Virus record (IMG/VR): IMGVR_UViG_3300009163_000054
Location: 1 to 49,312 of that record
Direction: 5' to 3' (one strand)
DNA from: a virus
DNA: 49,312 nucleotides
Shown here: positions 8,192-14,996 of the stretch, piece after piece
How the letters are laid out: every line of letters begins with the position of its first letter
Position numbering within the stretch: the stretch's first letter is position 1
Position numbers and translations under genes: made by a program
Notes under the pieces: model-generated
Seen by the model: the letters and a program-made list of their open reading frames with translations, nothing else
The model's database searches: none
Told to the model about the DNA's origin: nothing

Positions 8192-9040
8192 ATGGCTCGT
8201 ATTCTTAAAAACATTTCGGGTGGTAAAGCGGTTAGTGGCGGTGCTTTGGCTCCCCGCACTCGTAATGCTAATACAGCAGCAATTGACAGTTATTTTCGTG
8301 GTGGTGGCGCTTCCATTGCTGAGTTTTTTGAACTCTTATTAGTTGCTGGTGGCGCTGGCGGTAACGGTGCTAGTCCTAACGGCGGTGGTCCTGGTGGTTC
8401 AGCAGGTGGTGTTTATTCATCAATAGCGGGAACAGTAGGCTCTGGTCCTGGTGGAGTTACTAGTGCGCTTAGTGCAGTTGTTGCAGGTGCTACATATACG
8501 ATCACTGTCGGCGGTTCTGGTACGCCATCAACTGTTGTGTCTCCTGCGATATCAACAATTACTGCTTCAACTGGTACTCCTGTTTTTGGCGGTGGCGGAG
8601 GTGGCGGTGATGGTAACTGGTATTGGGGTGGTTATGGTGGTGGTGCAGGTGGTCCAGGTGGTCAAGCATTACCTGTAAACGTATATAATACCGTTCAAGG
8701 TGTTTCTATTGGTGGCGGAGGTGCAGGTCGTGCTGGTTACGGAGGTGGCGATGGTGCTACAGGACCTTATCCAGCCTATCTTGGTGCTGGAACTCCTACT
8801 CCTGGTTCAGCTAATAGTAGTTATTATCACGGACATGGAGGCGGTGGGCAACAGGCTTTAGTACCGTACCCTGACCAACCTGGTCCTCATCCAGCAGGTC
8901 CTGGTGGTTCTGGGGTATGTGTAATTCGTTACCCAACAGCCTTTTCTCTTTTAAGCGAGACAACTGGTTCGCCTAGTTATCAAGAAGTTAATGGTTACCA
9001 CGTTTATAGGTGGCAAAGTTCAGGAACAGCAAAATGGTAG
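8192..9040 (+). CDS. Glycine-rich receptor-binding (adhesin-like) tail protein
   Basis: 282 aa. The N-terminus MARILKNISGGKAVSGGALAP resembles in position the MRFNGGLIGGKKAVS start of the 501 adhesin. A glycine-rich domain covers about residues 50-250 with many GGGG runs separated by Tyr, Asn, Pro and Trp-containing segments. The end, a VNGYHVYRWQSSGTAKW-like tip, matches the tip element of the two FN3 fibres. The predicted role is host receptor recognition, as for T2 gp38-like and other polyglycine tip domains. The stop codon overlaps the start of the following W-rich gene, repeating the adhesin plus W-rich gene pairing seen at 501/1502. Confidence 0.85.
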   Translation: MARILKNISGGKAVSGGALAPRTRNANTAAIDSYFRGGGASIAEFFELLLVAGGAGGNGASPNGGGPGGSAGGVYSSIAGTVGSGPGGVTSALSAVVAGATYTITVGGSGTPSTVVSPAISTITASTGTPVFGGGGGGGDGNWYWGGYGGGAGGPGGQALPVNVYNTVQGVSIGGGGAGRAGYGGGDGATGPYPAYLGAGTPTPGSANSSYYHGHGGGGQQALVPYPDQPGPHPAGPGGSGVCVIRYPTAFSLLSETTGSPSYQEVNGYHVYRWQSSGTAKW

Positions 9041-9417
9041 AACTTCGTTACTTTGCTGAAATTGTAAACAATGTAGTTACTAGAATTATTACGATACATA
9101 ACTCTTGTTGTTTAAATTCAAATAATGAATTTGATGAAACAATAGGGGAAGCCTTCTGTAAATCTTTAACCGAAAGTAATAATGACTGGCTTGAATGCTC
9201 TAACGATGGATCAGTAAGAAAACAGCCATGCGATGTGGGGATGATTTATAATGAAGAAAAAAATGGCTTTCATAGAAGTTCACCAATCCCATCTTGGGTT
9301 TTGAATGACTCATGCGTTTGGTGTCCACCCGTACCTATGCCAAGTGGCGTATTGGGATTCCATTGGGATTGGGATGAAGCTAATATAAGATGGGTTAGCG
9401 TAGCAAATACACCTTGA
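9034..9417 (+). CDS. Small W-rich tail-fibre-associated protein (family copy C)
   Basis: 127 aa from the ATG at 9034, which overlaps the adhesin stop (ATGGTAG). An in-frame ATG at 9010 would overlap more and lacks support. The start VELRYFAEIVNNVVTRIIT parallels copies A and B. The C-terminus carries I-P-S-W-V-L-N, W-C-P-P-V-P-M-P and H-W-D-W-D-E-x-x-x-R-W, the family signature. It is unusual in having eight cysteines (a CC pair plus single residues), unlike its paralogues. The stop codon lies within the left arm of a terminator hairpin. Possible fibre chaperone or tip partner (inference). Confidence 0.75.
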   Translation: MVELRYFAEIVNNVVTRIITIHNSCCLNSNNEFDETIGEAFCKSLTESNNDWLECSNDGSVRKQPCDVGMIYNEEKNGFHRSSPIPSWVLNDSCVWCPPVPMPSGVLGFHWDWDEANIRWVSVANTP

Positions 9418-9435
9418 TATTTAAAAGGTGTTTTT
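9409..9435 (+). terminator. Rho-independent terminator at end of fibre region
   Basis: ACACCTT (9409-9415) pairs perfectly with AAGGTGT (9425-9431) across a 9-nt loop, followed by TTTTT (9431-9435). The stop codon of the W-rich gene sits at the edge of the left arm. It separates the receptor-binding operon from the oxygenase genes. Confidence 0.75.
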
Positions 9436-9448
9436 AATGTAAGTATAG

Positions 9449-9456
9449 TGTATACT
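9449..9456 (+). promoter_or_regulatory. Probable -10 element upstream of oxygenase gene
   Basis: TATACT at 9451-9456, directly preceded by TG, lies 15 nt beyond the terminator and 20 nt before the oxygenase ATG. No convincing -35 is seen. The same TGTATACT octamer occurs at 15018-15025. Confidence 0.5.
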
Positions 9457-9476
9457 AATCCTTATGAGAGGATTTT

Positions 9477-10079
9477 ATGCATAGAAACCCTTTGCAAGTA
9501 CTGAATGGATTCCCTAATTACTGTATTGTGCGGGATGTATTTTCACTTCAAGAATGTAATTCAATCGTTGATGGGATTACAAGTCAATTACATGTCAATG
9601 ACGGAAAATTGATGGGTGATACAACTAATAAAAGTATCCGAGATAGCACTGTAAGATGGCTTAATTGTCAGCCAGAAAATAAATGGGTGTTTGATAAAGT
9701 GGATGAAATGCTAACAACAGCCAACAAAGAATGGTTTAATTTTAATTTAACAGGGTATACGGGAATGCAATTTACAGAATATGCCGACAGCAACCAGCAT
9801 TATGATTGGCATACCGATAGAGGTTCTAATAACTTAGATTCACCAAAAACTGAAGCCAATTTAAGAAAACTTTCAACTTCAATAATGTTGTGTCAACAGG
9901 AGTACGATTTTGAAGGTGGAGATTTTCAAATTGACGCACCGTTAAGCCCAACCACTTTATATTTAGACAAAGGAGATGCAGTTGTATTCCCTTCATTTGT
10001 GTGGCATAGAATAACGCCCGTTTCTAAAGGTGTTAGAAACTCACTCGTTTGCTGGGCTATTGGACCGTCTTTTATATGA
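9477..10079 (+). CDS. 2OG-Fe(II) oxygenase (prolyl 4-hydroxylase-like)
   Basis: 200 aa with a complete double-stranded beta-helix signature: the iron-binding HxD motif in YDWHTDRG (H112, D114), the distal histidine in FVWHRITPV (H177) and the 2-oxoglutarate-binding Arg about ten residues on (KGVRNSL, R187). The PKHD/PiuC-like arrangement GGDFQ...GDAVVFPSF fits the family. These enzymes hydroxylate an unactivated carbon using 2-oxoglutarate and O2; phage members have unknown targets, with virion proteins as one possibility. The ATG follows GAGAGGA. It overlaps a second oxygenase gene by ATGA. Confidence 0.9.
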   Translation: MHRNPLQVLNGFPNYCIVRDVFSLQECNSIVDGITSQLHVNDGKLMGDTTNKSIRDSTVRWLNCQPENKWVFDKVDEMLTTANKEWFNFNLTGYTGMQFTEYADSNQHYDWHTDRGSNNLDSPKTEANLRKLSTSIMLCQQEYDFEGGDFQIDAPLSPTTLYLDKGDAVVFPSFVWHRITPVSKGVRNSLVCWAIGPSFI

Positions 10080-10660
10080 AAAATAAAAGTAACTTTGCAA
10101 CTAAGCAGTATCAGTCAGTACCTAACTTAGTGCCGTTAGATATTTGTAAATTTGCAACTCAAGCACTTATATTTAGTGAAGCCGATTATGTTACGAAACA
10201 TGGCATGATGAAAAATGAAGATACTCAAGTGGCTGGTTCTCAATCATTTTACGGAAATCCTGTAACTGAGTCATTGTTGGTGATGGTGTTGCCAAAAATT
10301 GAAGAAATTGTAGAAGATAAATTGCTGCCCACTTATTCGTATGCACGTATTTATCGGAATAATGCAATCTTAAAACTGCATCGGGATAGACCATCATGTG
10401 AGGTTTCCGTAAGTATTCAATTAGCATCAGTTGGTGTTAAAAATCAGGGGGGTTGGGCAATTTCAATGGATGGTAAAAACATACATTTAGGTGATTCTGA
10501 TGGAGTGGTGTATAACGGCTTAAAAGTTGAACATGGGCGAGACCAGTTAATATGTGAAGAAACTGGGTTTCAAGCACAAGTATTTTTACACTATGTTCGC
10601 GCAAATGGAAGATTTTCTAGATTTTGTTTTGACCGAAGGATTGGTCTTGGGATATCATAA
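10076..10660 (+). CDS. 2OG-Fe(II) oxygenase (second copy, divergent)
   Basis: 194 aa from the ATG at 10076, which forms an ATGA overlap with the previous oxygenase; an upstream in-frame ATG at 10049 lies inside that gene. HxD is seen in LKLHRDRPS (H102, D104), the distal His in LKVEHGRDQ (H153), and a segment QAQVFLHYV near the end matches other phage prolyl 4-hydroxylase-like proteins. Similarity to the neighbour is low, so they are probably separate acquisitions rather than a recent duplication. Reaction type is well supported; the substrate is unknown. A consensus-like promoter for the following structured region lies inside its 3' end. Confidence 0.8.
   Translation: MKNKSNFATKQYQSVPNLVPLDICKFATQALIFSEADYVTKHGMMKNEDTQVAGSQSFYGNPVTESLLVMVLPKIEEIVEDKLLPTYSYARIYRNNAILKLHRDRPSCEVSVSIQLASVGVKNQGGWAISMDGKNIHLGDSDGVVYNGLKVEHGRDQLICEETGFQAQVFLHYVRANGRFSRFCFDRRIGLGIS
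10629..10658 (+). promoter_or_regulatory. Sigma70-type promoter upstream of structured RNA
   Basis: TTGACC (10629-10634) and TATCAT (10653-10658) are separated by 18 bp, five of six matches to each consensus hexamer. The predicted start at about 10665 falls immediately before the first base of a 9-bp helix (10666), as expected if the structured region is an independent transcript. It lies in the 3' end of the oxygenase gene. Confidence 0.6.
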
Positions 10661-10664
10661 AGGT

Positions 10665-10885
10665 TCCACCCCGATGATAAGAGTTCTTTGGACTTTGCCA
10701 CTGATTAGGCTAGTCGGGGTGGTCGCTAATAAGTTGCGGTATAAATGTTGCCTAAGTTGCGGTATTGTACCCCTAAACGAGGTTTAAGGCTTACCAAAAT
10801 GTCTCAGTTCGGATACAATTATTTTCTACCCTAGATGCTTCGGTGTCTAGGTTCAGACCTGTCTCTATCACGGGTCTTTGTTTTT
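10665..10885 (+). ncRNA. Candidate structured noncoding RNA (about 220 nt)
   Basis: No credible gene lies between 10661 and 11233. This part is bounded by the promoter above and a terminator. CCACCCCGA (10666-10674) pairs perfectly with TCGGGGTGG (10714-10722). The interval holds two hairpins, AGTTC/GGACT closing TTT (10682-10694, extendable by two weak pairs) and GCC/GGC (10697-10710), giving a three-way junction. Further hairpins are GGTA/TACC (10761-10771), CCTAAAC/GTTTA-GG with one bulge (10772-10789) and an 8-bp stem closed by a TTCG tetraloop (10831-10850). A 13-bp direct repeat taagttgcggtat occurs at 10730 and 10753. Class unknown; a large phage ornate RNA (ROOL or GOLLD type) is one idea but cannot be confirmed. 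Confidence 0.5.
10855..10885 (+). terminator. Rho-independent terminator ending the structured RNA
   Basis: AGACCTGT (10855-10862) pairs with ACGGGTCT (10870-10877), eight pairs with one T-G wobble, across a 7-nt loop. It is followed by TTGTTTTT (10878-10885). Confidence 0.7.
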
Positions 10886-10918
10886 ATATTATCAGTTAAG
10901 GCTCTAACTGATAATATA
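10885..10918 (+). repeat. 14-bp perfect inverted repeat
   Basis: TATATTATCAGTTA and TAACTGATAATATA are perfect reverse complements around a 6-base centre (AGGCTC). It lies directly after the terminator T-run. It could be an RNA hairpin or a protein-binding dyad; no neighbouring site decides. Confidence 0.75.
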
Positions 10919-11233
10919 GTTTCTAGTATTACTAAAAGCAGTTATACAAAATTGACTCAGTATTTAACCATGGGTTCAAATCTTTGTAGTTTTCTAATCA
11001 CGAGGGTGTTTTGTTTCTAAGTCCGAGGGCAAACGGTAGTGTATGGGTTGGGCAAATGGCAGTGTCAGTTGTGCGCTCAAAATGATGTTTAACGCTATGA
11101 TGAGTGCGCCACTGACATTACACTAGTATTCCAAAGTCCGTAGAGAAGTGAAATAGCAGCTTCTCGTATCGCCTTTATGGGCAAAAGTGTTTTTCATTTA
11201 TCTAAATAACACCATATAACATATAATGTGTAG
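10919..11233 (+). other. Non-coding region with further strong hairpins
   Basis: No open frame here looks like a gene. TGTCAGT (11063-11069) pairs with ACTGACA (11111-11117). After one mismatch, nine further pairs follow, GTGCGCTCA (11071-11079) with TGAGTGCGC (11101-11109), including two G-T wobbles; the loop is 21 nt. A second hairpin is GAGAAG/CTTCTC (11143-11165). A 16-bp imperfect direct repeat, GGGCAAACGGTAGTGT and GGGCAAATGGCAGTGT, occurs just before the first hairpin. The segment could be a second structured RNA or a regulatory leader. A -10 element and a GTG start follow at its end. Confidence 0.5.
11222..11227 (+). promoter_or_regulatory. -10 element six nt before lipoprotein start
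   Basis: A perfect TATAAT ends 6 nt before the GTG start codon at 11234. No ribosome binding site fits in between, so a leaderless transcript is expected. No clear -35 is visible. Confidence 0.5.
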
Positions 11234-11428
11234 GTGAAAACATTAACAAAGGTTTGCATATCTTTAATTGCTGTTATTTTAATTATAATGCTTGCCTCTT
11301 GTGGATATGACGGTAGATACCGTTATTCATGCCAAGAATATAAGAATTGGGAAAATTCAGAATGTGTACCACCACAGTGTGTTCCGAGCGGGACTTGCAC
11401 ATCTGATCTTATTAAGGAGAAGCCATGA
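11234..11428 (+). CDS. Small cysteine-containing lipoprotein
   Basis: 64 aa with an N-terminal signal peptide: basic MKTLTK, a hydrophobic core (ISLIAVILIIML) and the lipobox L-A-S-C at about residues 20-23. The mature part is short with five further cysteines (SCQEYKNWENSECVPPQC and later SGTC). It should be lipidated and tethered outside the host membrane (family knowledge). Small phage lipoproteins often act in lysis or superinfection exclusion; which applies here is unknown. The start is GTG placed 6 nt after a -10, with no ribosome binding site. The stop overlaps the next start (ATGATGA). Confidence 0.75.
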   Translation: MKTLTKVCISLIAVILIIMLASCGYDGRYRYSCQEYKNWENSECVPPQCVPSGTCTSDLIKEKP

Positions 11429-11733
11429 TGAAATTATTTACTAAGGAACGGTTTACAGCCGAAGAACTACATGCAAGAATGATATTTACAGTTGCTTTGG
11501 TTTTGGCTGCCGTGTTTGCGATTACAGTAATTGGTTTTGTTTACGCACTTATGTTTGTTACTCAGCCAATCGGTCAGCAGTCTCCAAATGATGCCGCTTT
11601 TATAGATTTACTTAAAACACTAACCGTATTTCTTACGGGAACCCTCGGTGGTTTGGTTATGGGCAATGGGATGAAATCAAAGAAGCCGGGAGATAAAGAA
11701 GAAGTTATCCCAGAAATTACAGGGAAAAAATAA
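11425..11733 (+). CDS. Small membrane protein, holin-like
   Basis: 102 aa. Two hydrophobic segments, about residues 20-45 (MIFTVALVLAAVFAITVIG and on) and 62-82 (LLKTLTVFLTGTLGGLVMG), are followed by a charged Lys/Glu-rich tail. This fits a small two-helix membrane protein of the kind found in lysis cassettes of actinobacterial phages. Its place between a lipoprotein and a nuclease, a few genes before a holin and endolysin, makes a holin or antiholin role plausible but not proven. AAGGAG lies 6-7 nt before the ATG; the second ATG (11428) is an alternative start. The stop overlaps the next gene as TAATG. Confidence 0.7.
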   Translation: MMKLFTKERFTAEELHARMIFTVALVLAAVFAITVIGFVYALMFVTQPIGQQSPNDAAFIDLLKTLTVFLTGTLGGLVMGNGMKSKKPGDKEEVIPEITGKK

Positions 11734-12137
11734 TGTACGAGTATCGTGTAAGAAAAGTACTTAAAGTTGTTGATGGAGATACTATTGATGTTGACATTGA
11801 TTTGGGGTTTAATATTACTTACTACCAGCGAGTTCGTCTTGCTGGTATTGACACTCCAGAGTCTCGGACTACCGATAAGAAAGAAAAAGAGCTTGGCCTT
11901 GAAGTCAAAGACAGATTAAAAAAAGCAATTGACGCTGCGACAAAAGTTGTCATTAAAACAGAAAAGCCAGATAGTTCTGAGAAGTATGGTCGTATCCTTG
12001 GATGGGTATTTCTTGATGATAATAAAGTATCTATAAACCAGACACTTATTGATGATGGGTTTGCTTGGGGTTATATGGGGGAGACAAAAGTAAAAGATTT
12101 TGATGCATTATTAAAAAAACGAAATGAGAAGAAATAA
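11733..12137 (+). CDS. Staphylococcal nuclease-like (SNase) endonuclease
   Basis: 134 aa covering essentially the whole SNase fold. It shows VVDGDTIDVDIDLGF, then the active-site segment RVRLAGIDTPES (catalytic Arg and metal-binding Asp), a helix KELGLEVKDRLK, then YGRILGWVF and NQTLIDDGFAWGY. Family enzymes are calcium-dependent nucleases cutting DNA or RNA. No signal peptide is present, so action is probably in the cytoplasm, for example in host DNA breakdown (inference). It overlaps the previous gene by TAATG and the following ferredoxin gene likewise. Confidence 0.88.
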   Translation: MYEYRVRKVLKVVDGDTIDVDIDLGFNITYYQRVRLAGIDTPESRTTDKKEKELGLEVKDRLKKAIDAATKVVIKTEKPDSSEKYGRILGWVFLDDNKVSINQTLIDDGFAWGYMGETKVKDFDALLKKRNEKK

Positions 12138-12382
12138 TGCGAGTATGGATTGATCAAGACCTATGCACTGGCGATGGACTTTGTGCAGAGATAGCTCCAG
12201 ATGTGTTCATCATGCTGGAGGATGGGTTGGCGTATGTTCAAGAGAATGGGAAGATATATTCAAAATTGCGAGGCAATCCAGAAGGAGCAAGCGGTCTAGC
12301 TTCTTTTGCAGACGAAAGATTAGCTGACGTAATTGAGTCGGCTGAAGAATGCCCAGGTGAATGTATCTTTATAGAAGAGTAA
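12137..12382 (+). CDS. Ferredoxin (3Fe-4S type, actinobacterial P450-associated kind)
   Basis: 81 aa. The N-terminus MRVWIDQDLCTGDGLCAEIA has C10 and C16, and the C-terminus EECPGECIFIEE has C72 followed by Pro, the arrangement of small 3Fe-4S ferredoxins that in actinobacteria feed electrons to cytochromes P450. A fourth Cys (C76) is present. No P450 or reductase is visible in the window, so it may serve a host enzyme as an auxiliary metabolic gene (inference). It is embedded in the lysis region with TAATG coupling to the nuclease. Confidence 0.85.
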   Translation: MRVWIDQDLCTGDGLCAEIAPDVFIMLEDGLAYVQENGKIYSKLRGNPEGASGLASFADERLADVIESAEECPGECIFIEE

Positions 12383-12383
12383 T

Positions 12384-14996
12384 ATGAATATGCGCAAAGG
12401 GTGGTGGGTAATTATCCCGTCATTGTTTATTTCAGTTCTTGGGTTGTCTTCTACAGTACGGGCAGGATCTTTCCCTAATGCCGGTTTTGAAGATGGAACT
12501 TTTACTGGATGGGACAGGGGTGCTCAAACAGGAACTTTAGGTAGCACCATAACTGCCAACGGTAGTGGTGTAACCATATTTACTGGTTCACGAACTTTTA
12601 CTCACGGTTCAAACAATGCTGTTGGGAGTCCGTCTAGTCAGTATTATGCACCAGCCGTACCTGCGGGTAGTTGGACATTTTCGCCCAGTGGTGGGACAAA
12701 GGCTGTTCTTCTTCAGCCCAGAGGTCAACAAACATTTAACCAAGCAGTAAGTGCACTAGGTCTTTCGGCTGGCTCAGTAACAGAAATTAGAAACATACTT
12801 ACTTCGCAAGCGCAAGCATCTGGTAATGGTGAAGGAACCCCGACAGACGCGGCATGGATAACTCGCGAAGTGGTACTTGAGGCAGGTATCACATACACAA
12901 TGGCGTGGAACTATGTCGGAACAGATTATGTTCCATACAATGATGGCTCTATTACTTCCCTCACTCCCGTGAATATTCCCGGAACTCCAGGGATAACGGT
13001 TAATAACTATACCAAGCCGTATGCGCTTCTTGGGTTTACTAATCCTGGCACTGGTGATTACTCAACTAATTCTTACGGCGCTACTGGCTGGCAAACTTCA
13101 ACTTATGAAGTTGAAGTAAGCGGTACATACGAACTTGGCTTCGCTTCGTTTAATCTTGATGACACAAGTTTATCTCCAGCCTTAATGGTTGACAGTGAAG
13201 TTGGTTCCACTCAGAAATGCGTATCGGGAACATGCACGGCATTTGGTGGGGTTGCACCAAATAATGAAACTGCTCCTACTGTCCCACCTACAACCACTAT
13301 TTCATCAACAACCACTACTTCATCTACGACTACAACCTCATCTACGACTACGAGTTCATCCACCTCAACAACAACCACAACAATAGGGTCAAGTACAACA
13401 ACGACATCATCTTCATCTACAACAGTCCTCGTTCAAGAAAACTCCACAACAACATCAATAGCCGAACCAGCAACGACCACAACGCTGACCACCATGACCA
13501 CCATAGCCATACCGATAGAGCAGACAACAACAACCATTTATATCGCACCTGTCACCACTTCCGTTTCTTTACCCGTGCAAGAACCGGTTGTAATAGTACC
13601 CACGGCAACAACAACGACCACTGAAGTAATGCGACCCATTGAAACGACCCTTCCCGTACCAGTATTGACATCAGTGCCAAAAATTGATATACCTCTGATA
13701 ACAGAAACCACATTAATTTTATTACCTGTAATACCAGATGAAACAATTGTAAAACCAACATATCCACAGACTACCATAAATGTAAGCACCACAGCAACCT
13801 CTGTTGCCATGCCAAATACTAGCTTGCCAGACGTTCCTGAGATTGACAAAGTGGACGATATAGTAACCAAAGATTTAAATAAAGAACAACTAAACACGGT
13901 CATGGGTGAGGTGTTTAATGACAAAGCTTCTCCTTTAGAGGTGAGCAATGCAGTTACTGAATTATTGACTACCGATCTGACAAAAGAAGAACTCACGGTT
14001 GTGTTTAAAAATGTATTTGACGATGACCTGACGGATGAGGGAACTATTTCATTAGTTAAAGAAGTGCTGAAAGGTGAATTAAGTGGTGACGAATTTTCAA
14101 CGGTTATTAATGCTATCTTTGATGAAGTTGTAACCGACAAAGTTTTAATTGAAACATTCAATGAAGTTTTAAAAACAGAGTTGACTGTTGAGAAATTTAA
14201 AGCTGTCGTTGATGCACTTGAATCTACAGTAATTTCCAATCAGCAAGTTGCGCAAGTTGTAACTTTGATTATTCAACAAGAAAGTGGAATTGACGAAAGC
14301 CAAGCAACAGAGCTTGCAACAAGTCCTAAAGTTTTGAAAAGTATAAACGCAGAGCAGGCAACGGCAGTGTTTGATGCCGTAGTTTCTAGCAGTGTATCCC
14401 CAGCCGATGGGTTAGCCATAGTGAAGGCAGTTCAAGACGCACCTGTTGAAATCAAAAAAGCTTTTGAAGCGGAAATAAATCTATTTGAAGGCGTATTTGA
14501 TAATTATGTTGCAACCAACTCATCAATTGATACTTCTAGTCGTAGAAGCCTATTGGCAGCAACTGCTGCAATAGCAACAATAGCTGCGAATATGGTCGTT
14601 GCTGGTGGAACCTCCACAGGAGGCTCTGGGAGCCCTCAGGGCGGTCCATCTGGGGGTGGAGGCGGTTCTGATGCTAATAAGCATTTTAGAAAAGAAGAAG
14701 AGTTGGAGATGTCTGGCGAGATAGCAGGCGGTGGTGAAGATGATGATAGTGATTATGCTAAAAATAGCATTTACAAGTATTATATAAAGGAGGGTTTAGA
14801 GATGAAAAAATTTAATTTTATAGGGTTTATAAAAAAACTTTGGGACATAACCGCTGGATTGGCATTTACAATTGCAGGTAGTGTTGTTGTTTATTACACA
14901 CTTTCTGGACAAACCCAACTTATTGCTTTGTTTTCAACGATAACAGCATGTATAATTCATTATGCACATCAAATATTTAAAAACGATATTGACTGA
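12384..14996 (+). CDS. Secreted Thr/Ser-rich multidomain protein with C-terminal membrane segments
   Basis: 870 aa. Residues 1-27 form a signal peptide ending in VRA-GS. Residues 28-290 are a beta-rich ectodomain beginning FPNAGFEDGTFTGWDRG, similar in style to extracellular carbohydrate-binding or anchor domains. Residues about 295-470 are mucin-like, with long TTTT/SS runs and many Pro. Residues about 480-730 are charged helical repeats with the recurring pattern L-x-x-E-x-F-x-x-V-x-x-x-x-F. A hydrophobic Ala-rich stretch, a Gly/Ser linker and an acidic stretch follow, then two membrane helices in the last 64 residues, which have their own ribosome binding site. It looks like a host-type cell-surface protein. 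Function unknown; adhesion or surface masking is conceivable. Confidence 0.75.
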   Translation: MNMRKGWWVIIPSLFISVLGLSSTVRAGSFPNAGFEDGTFTGWDRGAQTGTLGSTITANGSGVTIFTGSRTFTHGSNNAVGSPSSQYYAPAVPAGSWTFSPSGGTKAVLLQPRGQQTFNQAVSALGLSAGSVTEIRNILTSQAQASGNGEGTPTDAAWITREVVLEAGITYTMAWNYVGTDYVPYNDGSITSLTPVNIPGTPGITVNNYTKPYALLGFTNPGTGDYSTNSYGATGWQTSTYEVEVSGTYELGFASFNLDDTSLSPALMVDSEVGSTQKCVSGTCTAFGGVAPNNETAPTVPPTTTISSTTTTSSTTTTSSTTTSSSTSTTTTTIGSSTTTTSSSSTTVLVQENSTTTSIAEPATTTTLTTMTTIAIPIEQTTTTIYIAPVTTSVSLPVQEPVVIVPTATTTTTEVMRPIETTLPVPVLTSVPKIDIPLITETTLILLPVIPDETIVKPTYPQTTINVSTTATSVAMPNTSLPDVPEIDKVDDIVTKDLNKEQLNTVMGEVFNDKASPLEVSNAVTELLTTDLTKEELTVVFKNVFDDDLTDEGTISLVKEVLKGELSGDEFSTVINAIFDEVVTDKVLIETFNEVLKTELTVEKFKAVVDALESTVISNQQVAQVVTLIIQQESGIDESQATELATSPKVLKSINAEQATAVFDAVVSSSVSPADGLAIVKAVQDAPVEIKKAFEAEINLFEGVFDNYVATNSSIDTSSRRSLLAATAAIATIAANMVVAGGTSTGGSGSPQGGPSGGGGGSDANKHFRKEEELEMSGEIAGGGEDDDSDYAKNSIYKYYIKEGLEMKKFNFIGFIKKLWDITAGLAFTIAGSVVVYYTLSGQTQLIALFSTITACIIHYAHQIFKNDID
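14802..14996 (+). CDS. Internal in-frame start: 64-aa two-helix membrane protein (holin-like)
   Basis: AAAGGAGGG ends 8 nt before an ATG at 14802 that is in frame with the long gene. It would give a 64-aa protein starting MKKFNFIGFIKKLWDITAG with two hydrophobic segments (about 16-34 and 37-56). It lies directly before the r1t-like holin and the endolysin. The strong internal site suggests that a separate small holin-like gene became fused to the upstream secreted protein, or that both products are made. It is nested within the larger frame, so expression is inferred only from the ribosome binding site. Confidence 0.5.
   Translation: MKKFNFIGFIKKLWDITAGLAFTIAGSVVVYYTLSGQTQLIALFSTITACIIHYAHQIFKNDID

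Noticed and set aside
10966-10990. tRNA T-arm-like GGGTTCAAATC
   Set aside because: The flanking bases do not form a T stem beyond one to three weak pairs, and no acceptor or D-arm could be found upstream.
10554-11020. Two open frames of 77 and 61 codons
   Set aside because: The first overlaps the oxygenase in another frame and both run across the hairpin-rich region; they have no ribosome binding site and no protein-like composition.
11166-11195. Terminator before the lipoprotein gene
   Set aside because: CGCC/GGGC with a 5-nt loop is short and the T-run is separated from it by several bases.
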